Assembly: GCA_013178415.1 (NCBI GenBank)
Contig: JABLXA010000006.1
Coordinates: 62,001-126,000, forward strand
Direction: 5' to 3'
DNA from: Bacillota bacterium
GTDB taxonomy: Bacteria; Bacillota; SHA-98; Ch115
DNA length: 64,000 nucleotides
Of the stretch, positions 43,313 to 52,862 are shown one piece after another. The position numbers were made by a program, and so were the translations under genes. The notes below the pieces were generated by a model. The model made no database searches. It was not told the origin of the DNA and saw nothing but the letters and a program-made list of their open reading frames with translations. The stretch's first letter is position 1. Every line of letters begins with the position of its first letter.

Positions 43313-44314
43313 ATGAGCTTCGTGCTTGGCGTTGATGGCGGAGGGACCAAGACATATGCGGTTGTCGCAGATGAAAATGGTACTATATTAAGCCTTGGCA
43401 AGGGAGGGCCGTCAAACCACCAGAGCATCGGAGTAGAAAAGGCAACAGAGGAAATCGCGAAGGCAATTCAAGAAGCTCTTGACGGTGCCAGGCTGAGAAG
43501 TGATGATATTGCTGTCGGTTTTCTGGCCCTGGCTGGCGCAGACTTCCCGGAGGACTACGAGATCCTCACTCAGGGACTGCAGCGGTTTAGTATTGCTCAG
43601 AAAATCATCCTGAAAAACGATACCATAGGCGCGTTTTTGGCGGGCACTAAGCTGGGCTATGGGGCTGTTGTCATATGCGGCACCGGCACCAACGCCGCAG
43701 GGGTCTACCGCGACGGGAGGACGTTCCAGCTGGGCGGAATCGGGTATATGTCAGGAGACTGGGGAGGGGCTGTCTCTATCGTCCCGGAGATGATTCGCCT
43801 CGCGTTCAAGTCGTGGGATGGCAGGTATGGACCAAGTATGATCCCTGAACGGATTCTCAAAAGCCTCGGCCTGTCAACGATGGACGAATTCATGATGCAG
43901 CTATATCACGATTCTATAGACCGACATAAACTCCTCAGCCTATGCCCCATTGTTTTTGAGGCCGCATATGAGGGGGATCCTATAGGCATAGAAATAGTTG
44001 AACGTCAGGGGGAAGAGGTGGGGCTCACCGCAGTGGCTATCTTGAGGCGGCTCGGCCTCGACCGCGAAGAAGCCGATGTAGTGCTCAATGGCAGCATTTT
44101 CAACGCCATAGGGCCTCTGCTGATAGATACTATTACTCATGTAGTTCATCGCAAGGCCCCTCTGGCGAAAATACGGCGTGCAGAATTCCACCCTGTAATT
44201 GGCTCCATATTCGGCGCCTTACGGGCTATCGGCATATCTGTGTCGGATTCTATCCGTCAGAAGGTGCGCGAGACAATGCCCGAAGTGCTGATAATGCCTG
44301 AAATAAGACCTTGA
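43313..44314 (+). CDS. BadF/BadG-type ATPase, N-acetylglucosamine kinase-like
   Basis: 333 residues. Actin-fold sugar kinase of the BadF/BadG/BcrA/BcrD family: phosphate-1 motif LGVDGGGTKTYAVV (5-18), phosphate-2 GAVVICGTGTNAAGVYRDG and adenosine motif DVVLNGSIFNAIGP. Family members closest in layout are N-acetyl-D-glucosamine kinases that make GlcNAc-6-phosphate. It fits the GH20-like, PIG-L and NagB-like genes further on. ATG 43313 has AAGGAG ten bases ahead. Confidence 0.85.
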   Translation: MSFVLGVDGGGTKTYAVVADENGTILSLGKGGPSNHQSIGVEKATEEIAKAIQEALDGARLRSDDIAVGFLALAGADFPEDYEILTQGLQRFSIAQKIILKNDTIGAFLAGTKLGYGAVVICGTGTNAAGVYRDGRTFQLGGIGYMSGDWGGAVSIVPEMIRLAFKSWDGRYGPSMIPERILKSLGLSTMDEFMMQLYHDSIDRHKLLSLCPIVFEAAYEGDPIGIEIVERQGEEVGLTAVAILRRLGLDREEADVVLNGSIFNAIGPLLIDTITHVVHRKAPLAKIRRAEFHPVIGSIFGALRAIGISVSDSIRQKVRETMPEVLIMPEIRP

Positions 44315-44450
44315 TAATCGCTTTTGTATTTGTGAAGACCATGTCATCGAAGGGAGGGAAGGCGCCTTTTCTATTTGCAGCAAGTATGGCAAGCGGTTCA
44401 TGAGGGCTATGTCATACGCCAAATAAAGAATTGTGAGGTGCAATGTGATC

Positions 44451-45485
44451 ATGAGAAGAGTGAAATTTGGGCTCATAGGAGCAGGGTTGTGGGGAGAGGC
44501 GCATGCGTATGTCTACTCATCACATCACCAGAGCGAGCTGGTCGCCGTATGTGACCTAAGAGAGGAACGGGCGAAAGAGATAGCAAAGAAATATGGGGCA
44601 TCGCATGTCTATACTGATTATAACCAAATGCTGCATGAAGCTGACATCGAGGCTGTAGGGGTGGTAACCCCGGATTTTGCCCACCGTGCACCGGTGGTTG
44701 CAGCTCTTGAGGCCGGGAAGCATGTGCTTGTGGAGAAGCCTCTGGCGACCAGTATTGAAGATGCTGATGCTATGGTCCGAGCATCTCAAAAGACCGGTGC
44801 GCGCCTAATGGTTGATTTCCATAACCGTTGGAGTCCCCCCTTTGCTCACCTCAAAGAAACAGTAGAGCAAGGCGGGCTAGGCAAACTGGTCTCAGCGTAT
44901 TTTCGATTGAATGACAAGATTTCTGTAGCAACCAATATGCTATCTTGGGCCAGCCGATCCTCGATCCTGTGGTTCCTCGGCAGCCACACAATAGACACCA
45001 TCCAATGGCTATTTTCCGATGATATCAAGAGGGTATATTCTGTTTCGCGCCGGGGAGTCTTGGACAAATTGGGCGTAAATGTACCTGATATCTATCAATC
45101 TATTCTAGAATTCAACAAAGGCTATATCGCCACTATTGAAAATAACTGGATAGTCCCCAACGGCCAGCCTTGCGTCAATGATATAAAATTCAATCTCCTG
45201 GGAGACGCAGGCATGGTTAACATGGATCTCAGCAACAACCAACTCTACGAGCGCATCCTGCCAACGACCAACGACAATCCAGACATACTAGTGTCAAATT
45301 GGGTCCACGGACGAGGCAAAGGCTTTGCATACGAAAGCATAAGGCATTTCGTAGAATGCATCGCAGAGGATAAACCATTCCTGGTCAGCGTCTCAGATGC
45401 CTATCGCGTCACGGAAGTGATACTTGCACTTATGGAATCGGCCGAAAAGGGTCTACCTGTAGAATTAGGGCCGAGGAGAGTCTGA
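44451..45485 (+). CDS. Gfo/Idh/MocA-family oxidoreductase
   Basis: 344 residues from ATG 44451 (GTG 44445 also possible; GAGGTG is just ahead). Rossmann motif FGLIGAGLWGEAHAYVYSSH, then VEKPLATSIEDADAMV, the conserved EKP with the catalytic-region lysine, and VDFHNRWSPPFAHLKE. Members oxidise or epimerise sugars, inositols and glycosides using NAD(P). The C-terminal alpha/beta domain is complete (DIKFNLLGDAGMVNMDL). Its last 56 bases overlap the convergent GH20-like remnant. Confidence 0.9.
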   Translation: MRRVKFGLIGAGLWGEAHAYVYSSHHQSELVAVCDLREERAKEIAKKYGASHVYTDYNQMLHEADIEAVGVVTPDFAHRAPVVAALEAGKHVLVEKPLATSIEDADAMVRASQKTGARLMVDFHNRWSPPFAHLKETVEQGGLGKLVSAYFRLNDKISVATNMLSWASRSSILWFLGSHTIDTIQWLFSDDIKRVYSVSRRGVLDKLGVNVPDIYQSILEFNKGYIATIENNWIVPNGQPCVNDIKFNLLGDAGMVNMDLSNNQLYERILPTTNDNPDILVSNWVHGRGKGFAYESIRHFVECIAEDKPFLVSVSDAYRVTEVILALMESAEKGLPVELGPRRV

Positions 45486-46131
45486 GGGAGACCGGCAGGC
45501 CGCGTACGCCCGCCGGAAGGGCTGACGCTCGCCTCGCAGCGGTCGTGCAGCGGGCGGTCCCCGTGCGCGCCTGCGCTCCCAAGCGGCGCACATCATCATT
45601 AAAGCGCCTGACTGCCCTGACCCATTCGTTATTGAGCCGGAGGACCACATATTCCAGCCCGAGGCCGGTATGGTGCCCTAAGGTCTCCTCATCCATTCCG
45701 ATATGGAAGAAGCGGGGGCGGTCGAAGAGTTCGAACGCCTCAGTAATAAGCTCCGAGCACACCTGGTGGTAGCGCTCAGTCCCTATCATTCGCTCATATT
45801 GTCCGAGCCAAATGTCATGAACTGTGGAGAAATTCAATTTAGGGATCGGCTCAACCCCATTATCGCGCGCAAACTTCAAGAGTTCTCTCAGGCTTTCCCG
45901 TTTAAGGGGATTCTCCACGGTAATCTCTGGGTGGCTTTCCCATTCGATCCCATCGCCCAGGTCAAGGATTATCATGTTGAACCCCGCCCGAGCCGCACGC
46001 TTGACGAGCCTCTTATATACCTCAGGGTCAAAGCGCAGCCTGGTACTATACCCGTAGTGAACGTCAGTCCTTGGCTTATCGCACCAGAAATTATAGCCGA
46101 TATGTCCTAAGAGAGCACGCACTTCAAACAT
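45430..46131 (-). pseudogene. truncated GH20-like hexosaminidase domain
   Basis: 233 codons from ATG 46131 (AAGGAGG seven bases ahead). The first 180 residues form the start of a TIM barrel: LVKRAARAGFNMIILDLGDGIEW, PIPKLNFSTVHDIW and FFHIGMDEETLGHH, the last with the Asp-Glu pair typical of GH20. After WVRAVRRFNDDVRRLGAQ the frame passes into sequence rich in Ala and Arg (RTGTARCTTAARRASALPAG) without the expected barrel strands, coinciding with a GC-rich DNA segment at 45480-45600. The second half of the barrel is missing, so it is probably non-functional. Confidence 0.65.
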
Positions 46132-46226
46132 ATAAATTCCTCCTTGCCCTATATGATTTGGTAAATTCATTTGAAGCCCGCAAAGAAAGCCGAAAGTACC
46201 CAGCGCAAATACAGGCAGGAACCCGC

Positions 46227-47216
46227 TCAGAGATCTTCAGGTATCTTTACAGCCTTTCCTTCTACCGCAGACTGATAGGCACAGAGCACCCCGAGGGCCG
46301 ACATTGCCCCATCCCTGGCATTACACCGGGGCTCACGCCCCTCCCTGATGGCTCTTACGAGGTCTACGATCTCGGGTTCAAATGGGTGGCCCGGAGGGGT
46401 CTGAATAGGTATGTTCATCCAACCCTCGATCCCATCGCAGGCGAGCCGCCCACGACAAAAGCTTGCTTTCGTTCCATAGACACCAAGGTTATAATACTCG
46501 GGCATGGCCAAGGGGGAACCATAAAGGGCTCCAACCTTACCTGTACACCCCGATTTGAATCTGAAGATGCTCACTATGCTCGTGTCCGCCTTCATCTCGG
46601 GATAGGTTTTGTGATTTGAATAGGATGTGACCTCAACGGCTTCCCCGGCATACCAGCGCAAGAGATCAAATGGATGGACCCCTCCGCCCACTATAGGGAT
46701 TTCCTCATCAAGTTTCCACCTCTCCATGAATCTCTGATAGCGAAGATCATGGTAATAATCGGCTTCAAGATAGGCTATCTCCCCGAGGATCCCGTTGTCT
46801 ACGAGCCGCTTTACTGCCTCAAACATCGGGTTGAACCGCAGAATTTGCCCAACCGCCACCTTCTTCTTTGACCTGTCAGCGGCCTTTACCATCAGCTTCA
46901 GGTCCTCTATTGAGTTTGCCATGGGCTTCTCTAAAAGTATGTGCTTGTCAGCCTCAAGCGCCTTGATGAAGGGTTCGCGGTGAAGGTGGTCTGGCGTATG
47001 GATGGAGATAATATCGATATCATCCCTCTCCAGGATGGCATAGTCATAATAGGCCTTCACCCCGAACTCCCTTTGCGCCGCCTCGGCCCTTTGCTCATCG
47101 CGGTCGCAGACAGCCACAAGCTCCGTATCGGGAAGGGAGGCATATGCCCTGCAAAAGGCGAGGCCATTATGCCCGAGGCCTATAACCCCGACTCGCAGCT
47201 TACGCATTGCCCTCAC
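46227..47216 (-). CDS. Gfo/Idh/MocA-family oxidoreductase
   Basis: 329 residues. Rossmann motif VGVIGLGHNGLAFCRAYASL, the aspartate VAVCDRDEQRAE and HILLEKPMANSIEDLKLMV (EKP). VGQILRFNPMFEAVKRLVDNG and GGGVHPFDLLRWYAGE, with the His, complete the active site. Likely dehydrogenates or epimerises a sugar derivative. GTG 47216 or ATG 47207; the start overlaps the stop of the UroD-family gene, so translation is coupled. Confidence 0.9.
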   Translation of the reverse strand: MRAMRKLRVGVIGLGHNGLAFCRAYASLPDTELVAVCDRDEQRAEAAQREFGVKAYYDYAILERDDIDIISIHTPDHLHREPFIKALEADKHILLEKPMANSIEDLKLMVKAADRSKKKVAVGQILRFNPMFEAVKRLVDNGILGEIAYLEADYYHDLRYQRFMERWKLDEEIPIVGGGVHPFDLLRWYAGEAVEVTSYSNHKTYPEMKADTSIVSIFRFKSGCTGKVGALYGSPLAMPEYYNLGVYGTKASFCRGRLACDGIEGWMNIPIQTPPGHPFEPEIVDLVRAIREGREPRCNARDGAMSALGVLCAYQSAVEGKAVKIPEDL

Positions 47217-48234
47217 CCCATCCTTTAATTGTTTCTACCATTGCCAGGATGTTTTCCTCTGGCGTAGCTCGCGGGACCATCTCGCCCGTATTAAAGAGAA
47301 GGCCCCCTCCTCTTGCAACCTCGAGGATACGTTGCGTCTCGGCCCGAACCTCCTCAGGCCTACCTCGCTCAAGGATGTTTATCGGGTCCAGGTTTCCGAT
47401 AAGACAGATCTTAGATCCTACAGCCTCCTTAGCCTTCACGATGTCGAGCCCGGGGCCTACGCTCAAGGCGCTAGGGGAGACCTCCGCCATTAGCTTCAGC
47501 CCCTCTATACTTTCTTCGCTTGCATGGTAGAATACGAAAGCACCCTCTCGCTTATATGCCTCCGTGACAGCCTGTGCCGGCTCTAAGGCAAACTCAGCAT
47601 AATGCCTGGGGGATATCAAATGGGTGGAAGCATTGCAGTCGCCAAACCAGATCGCATCTGCACCCGCTTCAATCTGCGCCTTCCCCCATTCAGTCTGGAG
47701 TTCCATGAAGAATTGGCAGGTATCTTTGAGAAGGGATGGATCGGAGAAAATGAGGCCCATCGTCTCTTCGATCCCGTAAAGGAGCGTTACGGAGGAAAAT
47801 GGCGCCGCAGTCCTTCCCACCACGCAAACTGTATCCCTAAACTCCTCCTTAAGGCGCCGTATAGCCTCAAGAAGCACCGGCATGCGACCATCCCGTTCTG
47901 GGTCAGGAAGCCTTAACCCCCGAAGCGTCTCCCTGGTAGCCGGCAGGTAACCAACCGTTGCGGGAAGTATGTTGCCCTCCCCTTTCACCCCTACACCGAG
48001 AGGTTCGAACTCAATGCAATCATCTACCTGAAGCCATGCCCAATCGTAATCGAACCTCCTGATCACCTCCTTCTGAACCGTAGCCATAACGTCAGGATCG
48101 GAATTATACCTCGAATAGACTTCACCGCAAACACGGACATCAAACTCCTCGCTGCACGCAAATACAGGCATACGCCTCGGCTTGCCAAGACGGACGCACC
48201 GCTCGATGTCCTCAAGTACTCCCCGGTAAGGCAT
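47200..48234 (-). CDS. uroporphyrinogen decarboxylase-family protein
   Basis: 344 residues, URO-D barrel fold: AGADAIWFGDCNASTHLISPRHYAEF, FYHASEESIEGLKLMAEV, LSVGPGLDIVKAKEAVG and LIGNLDPINILERGRPEEV. The heme-type signature at the N-terminus is not conserved, which points to the MtaA/CmuA-like methyltransferase or related catabolic group, not heme synthesis. In sugar clusters such proteins recur next to Gfo/Idh genes without known activity. ATG 48234 has AAGGAGAT about nine bases ahead. Confidence 0.85.
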   Translation of the reverse strand: MPYRGVLEDIERCVRLGKPRRMPVFACSEEFDVRVCGEVYSRYNSDPDVMATVQKEVIRRFDYDWAWLQVDDCIEFEPLGVGVKGEGNILPATVGYLPATRETLRGLRLPDPERDGRMPVLLEAIRRLKEEFRDTVCVVGRTAAPFSSVTLLYGIEETMGLIFSDPSLLKDTCQFFMELQTEWGKAQIEAGADAIWFGDCNASTHLISPRHYAEFALEPAQAVTEAYKREGAFVFYHASEESIEGLKLMAEVSPSALSVGPGLDIVKAKEAVGSKICLIGNLDPINILERGRPEEVRAETQRILEVARGGGLLFNTGEMVPRATPEENILAMVETIKGWGEGNA

Positions 48235-48404
48235 AGAGCAATCATCTCCTTACTCTAGATTAACTTTGGTTTACGGGTCTAGGCTAGAAGGCCCCTCTAG
48301 GTCACAGACAGCAGACATGAGGTACCCGTGAAAAGTGGCACTGTGAACATCCGAAGTCGTCTCTGATGCATTAAAGCGGTAAATCCTATATCCAGAAGAG
48401 AACT

Positions 48405-49250
48405 TCACTCCTTCAGACCAGTAAGGGTTATCGCCTGTATGAATGTCCGCTGAGTGAAGAAGAATACGATAATCATAGGCATCACCATCACGGTGGCCGC
48501 GGCCATCATAGCTGCCCACTCAGCGCCATGTTGGGTACGAAATGCATAAAGACCTATGGCCAGGGTATATTTCTGAGCATCGTTAAGGAAGATCAAGGGC
48601 CCCAGGAAATCCTGCCATTGCCCGACGAAGGTAAATAACGATATAGTGGCGAGTATCGGCTTGGACAAGGGGAGTATTATCCGTGAATAGATACCAAGTT
48701 CGGAGCAACCGTCGATCTTGGCTGCATCAGATAGCTCTCGAGGTATCGTCAAAAAAAACTGGCGCACGAGAAATATATAGAATGGACTCCCGAAAAAATA
48801 GGGTACCGTAAGAGGCTTGAAAGTATTGATCCACCCAAGATTTCGAAATACTATAAATATCGGAATTAGGGTTACATGGTATGGGAGCATCAATGTACTT
48901 AACATCACAATGAAGAAAAAGTCGCGTCCCGGCCAGGAGATCCTGGAAAAACTATATGCCACAAGGGGGCAAGACAAAATTGTCCCGAGAACTGCAAATG
49001 CGCATATTATGAGGGTGTTCGCAAAGTAGAGGGCGAATGGGACGTAGCTGAAGGCCATAGCGTAATTTGACCATATGAGGCGCTTCGGGATCCAAACCGG
49101 AACCCTCGTGAAGATCTCTGCATCAGATTTTAGAGAAGTGCTCAACATCCAAACAAACGGGAGTAGAAAGAGTATTCCTAACGAAAAGAGGGCGATGTGT
49201 GCCAGTAAATGAGTTATAAAACGATGCCTTCTTCTTGTCCTAGCCTGCAT
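48405..49250 (-). CDS. carbohydrate ABC transporter permease, MalG-type
   Basis: About 281 residues from ATG 49250 (GGAGG ten bases ahead). Six hydrophobic segments and the EAA loop DAAKIDGCSELGIYSRIILPLSKPILA, which contacts the ATPase. It is the CUT1-family second permease (MalG-like). It follows the MalF-like permease and solute-binding protein genes. No ATPase gene is present here, so a shared MsmX-like ATPase is expected elsewhere. Confidence 0.9.
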   Translation of the reverse strand: MQARTRRRHRFITHLLAHIALFSLGILFLLPFVWMLSTSLKSDAEIFTRVPVWIPKRLIWSNYAMAFSYVPFALYFANTLIICAFAVLGTILSCPLVAYSFSRISWPGRDFFFIVMLSTLMLPYHVTLIPIFIVFRNLGWINTFKPLTVPYFFGSPFYIFLVRQFFLTIPRELSDAAKIDGCSELGIYSRIILPLSKPILATISLFTFVGQWQDFLGPLIFLNDAQKYTLAIGLYAFRTQHGAEWAAMMAAATVMVMPMIIVFFFTQRTFIQAITLTGLKE

Positions 49251-49290
49251 TACCCGGCTACCTCCCCTCCCAATAACGAATTCGGTCCCC

Positions 49291-50178
49291 TCAACGCCCC
49301 GCGGCATAGTAAACCCAGCCGGAAGATGTCCTGAAAACCAGGCTGCTTGCCGCCAGGATTATCAAGAACAATATCCATGCCATGGCCGACGCGTAGCCCA
49401 TCTTAAAGTATACAAATGCATTATTGTAAAGATACAAGCAGTAAAACAGTGTTGAATTCACAGGACCTCCCTGGGTCATAACGTAGGCCTGGGTGAAATA
49501 TTGAAAGGAACCTATGAGGCCCATTACAAGGTTGAAGAAGATCGTCGGCGTCAACATTGGCAATGTAATATAAAATGTCTTTTGACTACTGGTAGCACCG
49601 TCCAATTCAGCCGCCTCGTAGAGTTGCACCGGGATATCCTGAAGGCCAGCAAGATATATAATCACCGCACTGCCTGCGCCCCATCCACTCATCAGAATCA
49701 AGGCGGGTTTGGCCCAGACTGGATCAGCCAACCATCCTGGCCCGGGAAGGCCTAGCTTTCGCAATAGGAAATTGACGAGTCCATATTGCGGGTTCAGAAT
49801 CCAAAGCCAGAGTACAGAAGATGCCACGGCTGGAACCAAAGTCGGCAAATAATATATGGTCCTGTATACTTCCATGCCTTTTACCCTGAGATTCAGCAGC
49901 AATGCCAGGGCAAGCCCCACTATTATATGAATGGGCACGGCAAATACGGTATAGAAAAGGGTATTACTTAATGCCTTCCAAAAAAGGGTATCCCTTTTGA
50001 AAAGCTCAATGTAGTTCCGGAATCCCACAAACGAAGGCAAATTCAAAGCGTCGTATTCAGTGAAACCGTAATAAAGGGAAGCCGCTATTGGATATGCCAC
50101 GAAGGCAAAAAAGCCTATAAACCAGGGCATGGCAAATAAAATCCCGTTCACTGTATTCCGGACTGTTATCCGCCTCAT
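49291..50178 (-). CDS. carbohydrate ABC transporter permease, MalF/UgpA-type
   Basis: About 295 residues from ATG 50178 (GGAGAG seven bases ahead). Opens with NGILFAMPWFIGFFAFVAYPIAASLYYGFTEYDAL, typical of CUT1 first permeases. EAA loop is YEAAELDGATSSQKTFYITLPMLTPTIFF. It pairs with the MalG-type protein to form the channel. Confidence 0.9.
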   Translation of the reverse strand: MRRITVRNTVNGILFAMPWFIGFFAFVAYPIAASLYYGFTEYDALNLPSFVGFRNYIELFKRDTLFWKALSNTLFYTVFAVPIHIIVGLALALLLNLRVKGMEVYRTIYYLPTLVPAVASSVLWLWILNPQYGLVNFLLRKLGLPGPGWLADPVWAKPALILMSGWGAGSAVIIYLAGLQDIPVQLYEAAELDGATSSQKTFYITLPMLTPTIFFNLVMGLIGSFQYFTQAYVMTQGGPVNSTLFYCLYLYNNAFVYFKMGYASAMAWILFLIILAASSLVFRTSSGWVYYAAGR

Positions 50179-50300
50179 TAGATAGCTCTCCTTCCAGCGG
50201 GCCACCGGAATTCGGTAGATTCATACCTCCCGATGGCCCCTTTTTGCTACTCAGCCAACCACTACCTTCCTCTGTTTCTAGCTCCACCTATCCTGGATTC

Positions 50301-51590
50301 TTACTTCTTCCTGGATAATACTTTATCAAGCTGCTCCTGGACAGCCTTGTTTGCGTCACGCAGCGCCTGTTGAGGGGTCTTCTGGCCATACATTGCAAAG
50401 TCACATGCGCGTCCCATTTCATCATACATAAGAGTGGTCACCGGAGTAGGTGGAAGACAATTTCTGGCCGATCTGGCTATTTTCACGAAAACCTGGTGAT
50501 AAGGATTGTCTGAACCCTCTACTGCAAACCGCTCAATCCCCTTCTTCAAAGCCGGGAAATTTAGAAGTACTTTCGAGATATCCACCGTAACATCCAGATC
50601 AGCACACAAATATTTTAGAAATTTGAAGGCTTCTTTAGGATGCTTGCATCCCTTAGGAATGGCATAGCCCCAGCTTTCCACATAATATGCATCCTCTAAT
50701 TTCCCACCCACTGGTATCGGAAAAGTCGTGCACCCATACCGCACATTGGGGGCGAAACGCTTAAGATAGTCTAGCTCCCACCAACCTCCAGGATACATTG
50801 CGAGAGCACCTGTATAAAATGGGTTCTGTTGTTGTCCTCCGTAGCTCTGGTTAAATGCTCCAATCTTAGTAATGTTATATTTCTTAGCATTCTGTGCAAT
50901 CCACTCAAGGGCTTCTATTGCTTTCGGGTGATCAAGGGTAAATTTCCTGTTAGCCTCGTCATAGAGCTTTGCCCCAAACACGAAACTTATATAGTGCAAT
51001 CCCCCAGCGTTTGGAACCATACCAAGCCTAACAATGTTTCCAGCGGAATCATATTTCGTGATCTTTGCCATACTCTCATCAAGTTCCGGTATCGTCTTGG
51101 GCGGACGCTCAGGATCTAAACCACATTCCTTAAAAAGATCCTTGTTCCAGAAAAACCCATAATTAGGGTCGAACCCACCCGGTAGCGAATAGACGTGCCC
51201 TTCCCACGTTGCCTGCCGCCATGCCATGGGGTGGAAATCATCTCCGCTAAGCCCCTCCTCCCTAAGATAATCATCAAGTGGAAGAAGCACGCCCCGCGAA
51301 GCTAGCTCACAAGCCCATAAAGTCCCGTGCACGTAGGTCAAATCCGGGACGGTTCGAGCCGCTATCGCCGTGAGGAGCTTATCTCTCAAGTTGGGTGTAA
51401 AGATCACCTTCACCTCAATATTGGGGTTGAATTTCATGAAATCGTTCGCGACCTTCTGCACCCGTTCATTCAGGTCCCCACCCCACGGCTGCCACACTGT
51501 AAGCGTGACCCTTCGGGCGGCAAGGGAACTGGCCGAAATCGAAAGCAAGAAGGTGGCCAGCAATACTATGGCAAAAGTTAACCTTTTCAT
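50301..51590 (-). CDS. family 1 extracellular sugar-binding protein
   Basis: 429 residues. The signal peptide (MKRLTFAIVLLATFLLSISA) is followed by VTLTVWQPWGGDLNERVQKVANDFMKFNPNIEV, the standard SBP_bac_1 opening. PKTIPELDESMAKITKYDSAGN, AMYPGGWWELDYLKRF and YYVESWGYAIPKGCKHPKEAFKFLKYL complete the two lobes. It is the binding component of the CUT1 importer that continues with the two permeases. ATG 51590 follows GAGGTG. Confidence 0.92.
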   Translation of the reverse strand: MKRLTFAIVLLATFLLSISASSLAARRVTLTVWQPWGGDLNERVQKVANDFMKFNPNIEVKVIFTPNLRDKLLTAIAARTVPDLTYVHGTLWACELASRGVLLPLDDYLREEGLSGDDFHPMAWRQATWEGHVYSLPGGFDPNYGFFWNKDLFKECGLDPERPPKTIPELDESMAKITKYDSAGNIVRLGMVPNAGGLHYISFVFGAKLYDEANRKFTLDHPKAIEALEWIAQNAKKYNITKIGAFNQSYGGQQQNPFYTGALAMYPGGWWELDYLKRFAPNVRYGCTTFPIPVGGKLEDAYYVESWGYAIPKGCKHPKEAFKFLKYLCADLDVTVDISKVLLNFPALKKGIERFAVEGSDNPYHQVFVKIARSARNCLPPTPVTTLMYDEMGRACDFAMYGQKTPQQALRDANKAVQEQLDKVLSRKK

Positions 51591-51663
51591 GCTTCACACC
51601 TCACAAACTAACTTTTAGGCTATCGCCTTCATTAGGGAACGTAATAGAAGGACCCCTCTCAAC

Positions 51664-52701
51664 TTAGCCCCCATTCCTGGCGATTTCCCTATAGCTTGCC
51701 TTGACTACCTCCCACACCTTGTCATGGTCCGCACCGCCGTCCAGCACATGAGCTCCAGGTTCCCCCCTATACGCCCAAACTGCCAGCATGTCGGCCCCCA
51801 TCTCCGCTGCACGGCGGATGCTCCGCATTATGTCACCCTCCCTATTGGGCGGCACCCATACCGCCTGTACCCATATCTGACACAGCTTCCCGTAAGTATG
51901 CGCCAGTCTTATTGCGTCTTTCGCATTCTTCTCAAAATATGTAAAGTCCTTTGAGTGAATCCAATAAGGGTCTGTTGAGAATACATCAAGATCCCTCAGT
52001 TTGGCAAATGGCTCCCAATCTATGACTCCGTACCATCCGGGGGAGGAGGGACTATTATTCACATCCCGGTCCCAACTCATGAGACATAGGACGTTTTCTC
52101 CACCACCAAGCTTCTTAGCATGACCAAGCAATTCTTCCAGGAATTCAAGCAATATACCCTGTCTAAACTCAATTACTTCCTTATCCAATTGCCTAGGCAT
52201 AGGTCGGCCATATCTCTTTTCAAATAGATCCCTACATCGAGGACAATAGCATGCCCATTGGTTCGGGAAATCCTTAGAGCCTACAAATCTCGGCTCATCC
52301 CAAAACATTCCGTCTGGCTTCAGATATTCAATGATATCCGAAACTACGTCATATAGCCACTTCCTATATTCCTTATCAGTAGGACAGCAGGTTTCCCCGT
52401 GTTCGGGCCGGGTCCCGTCATTGAACACCTGGACACTCTCTGGATGTTTCATCTGATATACCCCGCACGGAAGGGTTGTGGCGAATGTCCCAAAACCGTG
52501 CATATTGATGTAAACCTTCAATCCAAGTTCCCCAGCAACTTCCCTGATGTAACGCCGAGCCTTTCTGTAATAGAACCAGTCAACTTCATTTACAGTGAGA
52601 TTGATAGAAGTACACCCTGCATCCATGATTTCCTCCAAATCCGCCCTTGCGTGATGCGGATAAACACACCCAATATATGCCACATTTCTATCACGAACCA
52701 T
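51664..52701 (-). CDS. TIM-barrel protein of unknown function, hydrolase-like
   Basis: 345 residues. Predicted barrel with VAYIGCVYPHHARADLEEIMDAG at the start, GLKVYINMHGFGTFAT, YLKPDGMFWDEPRF (candidate acid residues), a CYCPRC pair that may bind zinc or iron, then VFSTDPYWI and MLAVWAYRGEPGAHVLDGG. It recalls GHL10/DUF4434-type putative glycosidases but does not match any closely enough for a name. Encoded directly upstream of the sugar-binding protein, it may process the imported sugar outside or inside. No signal peptide is present. Confidence 0.7.
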   Translation of the reverse strand: MVRDRNVAYIGCVYPHHARADLEEIMDAGCTSINLTVNEVDWFYYRKARRYIREVAGELGLKVYINMHGFGTFATTLPCGVYQMKHPESVQVFNDGTRPEHGETCCPTDKEYRKWLYDVVSDIIEYLKPDGMFWDEPRFVGSKDFPNQWACYCPRCRDLFEKRYGRPMPRQLDKEVIEFRQGILLEFLEELLGHAKKLGGGENVLCLMSWDRDVNNSPSSPGWYGVIDWEPFAKLRDLDVFSTDPYWIHSKDFTYFEKNAKDAIRLAHTYGKLCQIWVQAVWVPPNREGDIMRSIRRAAEMGADMLAVWAYRGEPGAHVLDGGADHDKVWEVVKASYREIARNGG

Positions 52702-52862
52702 GGTTATGTCACCCCAACTTTGCTAGTTTTGGTATTCAAACCCCTATACCGCCCCACAGGAGTATCATTCAGAGGAATGCAAATATCCACCTGGGGTCGG
52801 ATCCATTTCTGCCCAGCGATCTAGGATCCCCCGCCGACAACCCTCATATCCAATACGAACGC

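Noticed and set aside
48235-48404. Small protein or riboswitch between the permease and UroD-family genes
   Set aside because: Only a short palindromic patch (CTAGAAGGCCCCTCTAG) is seen and no known aptamer pattern.
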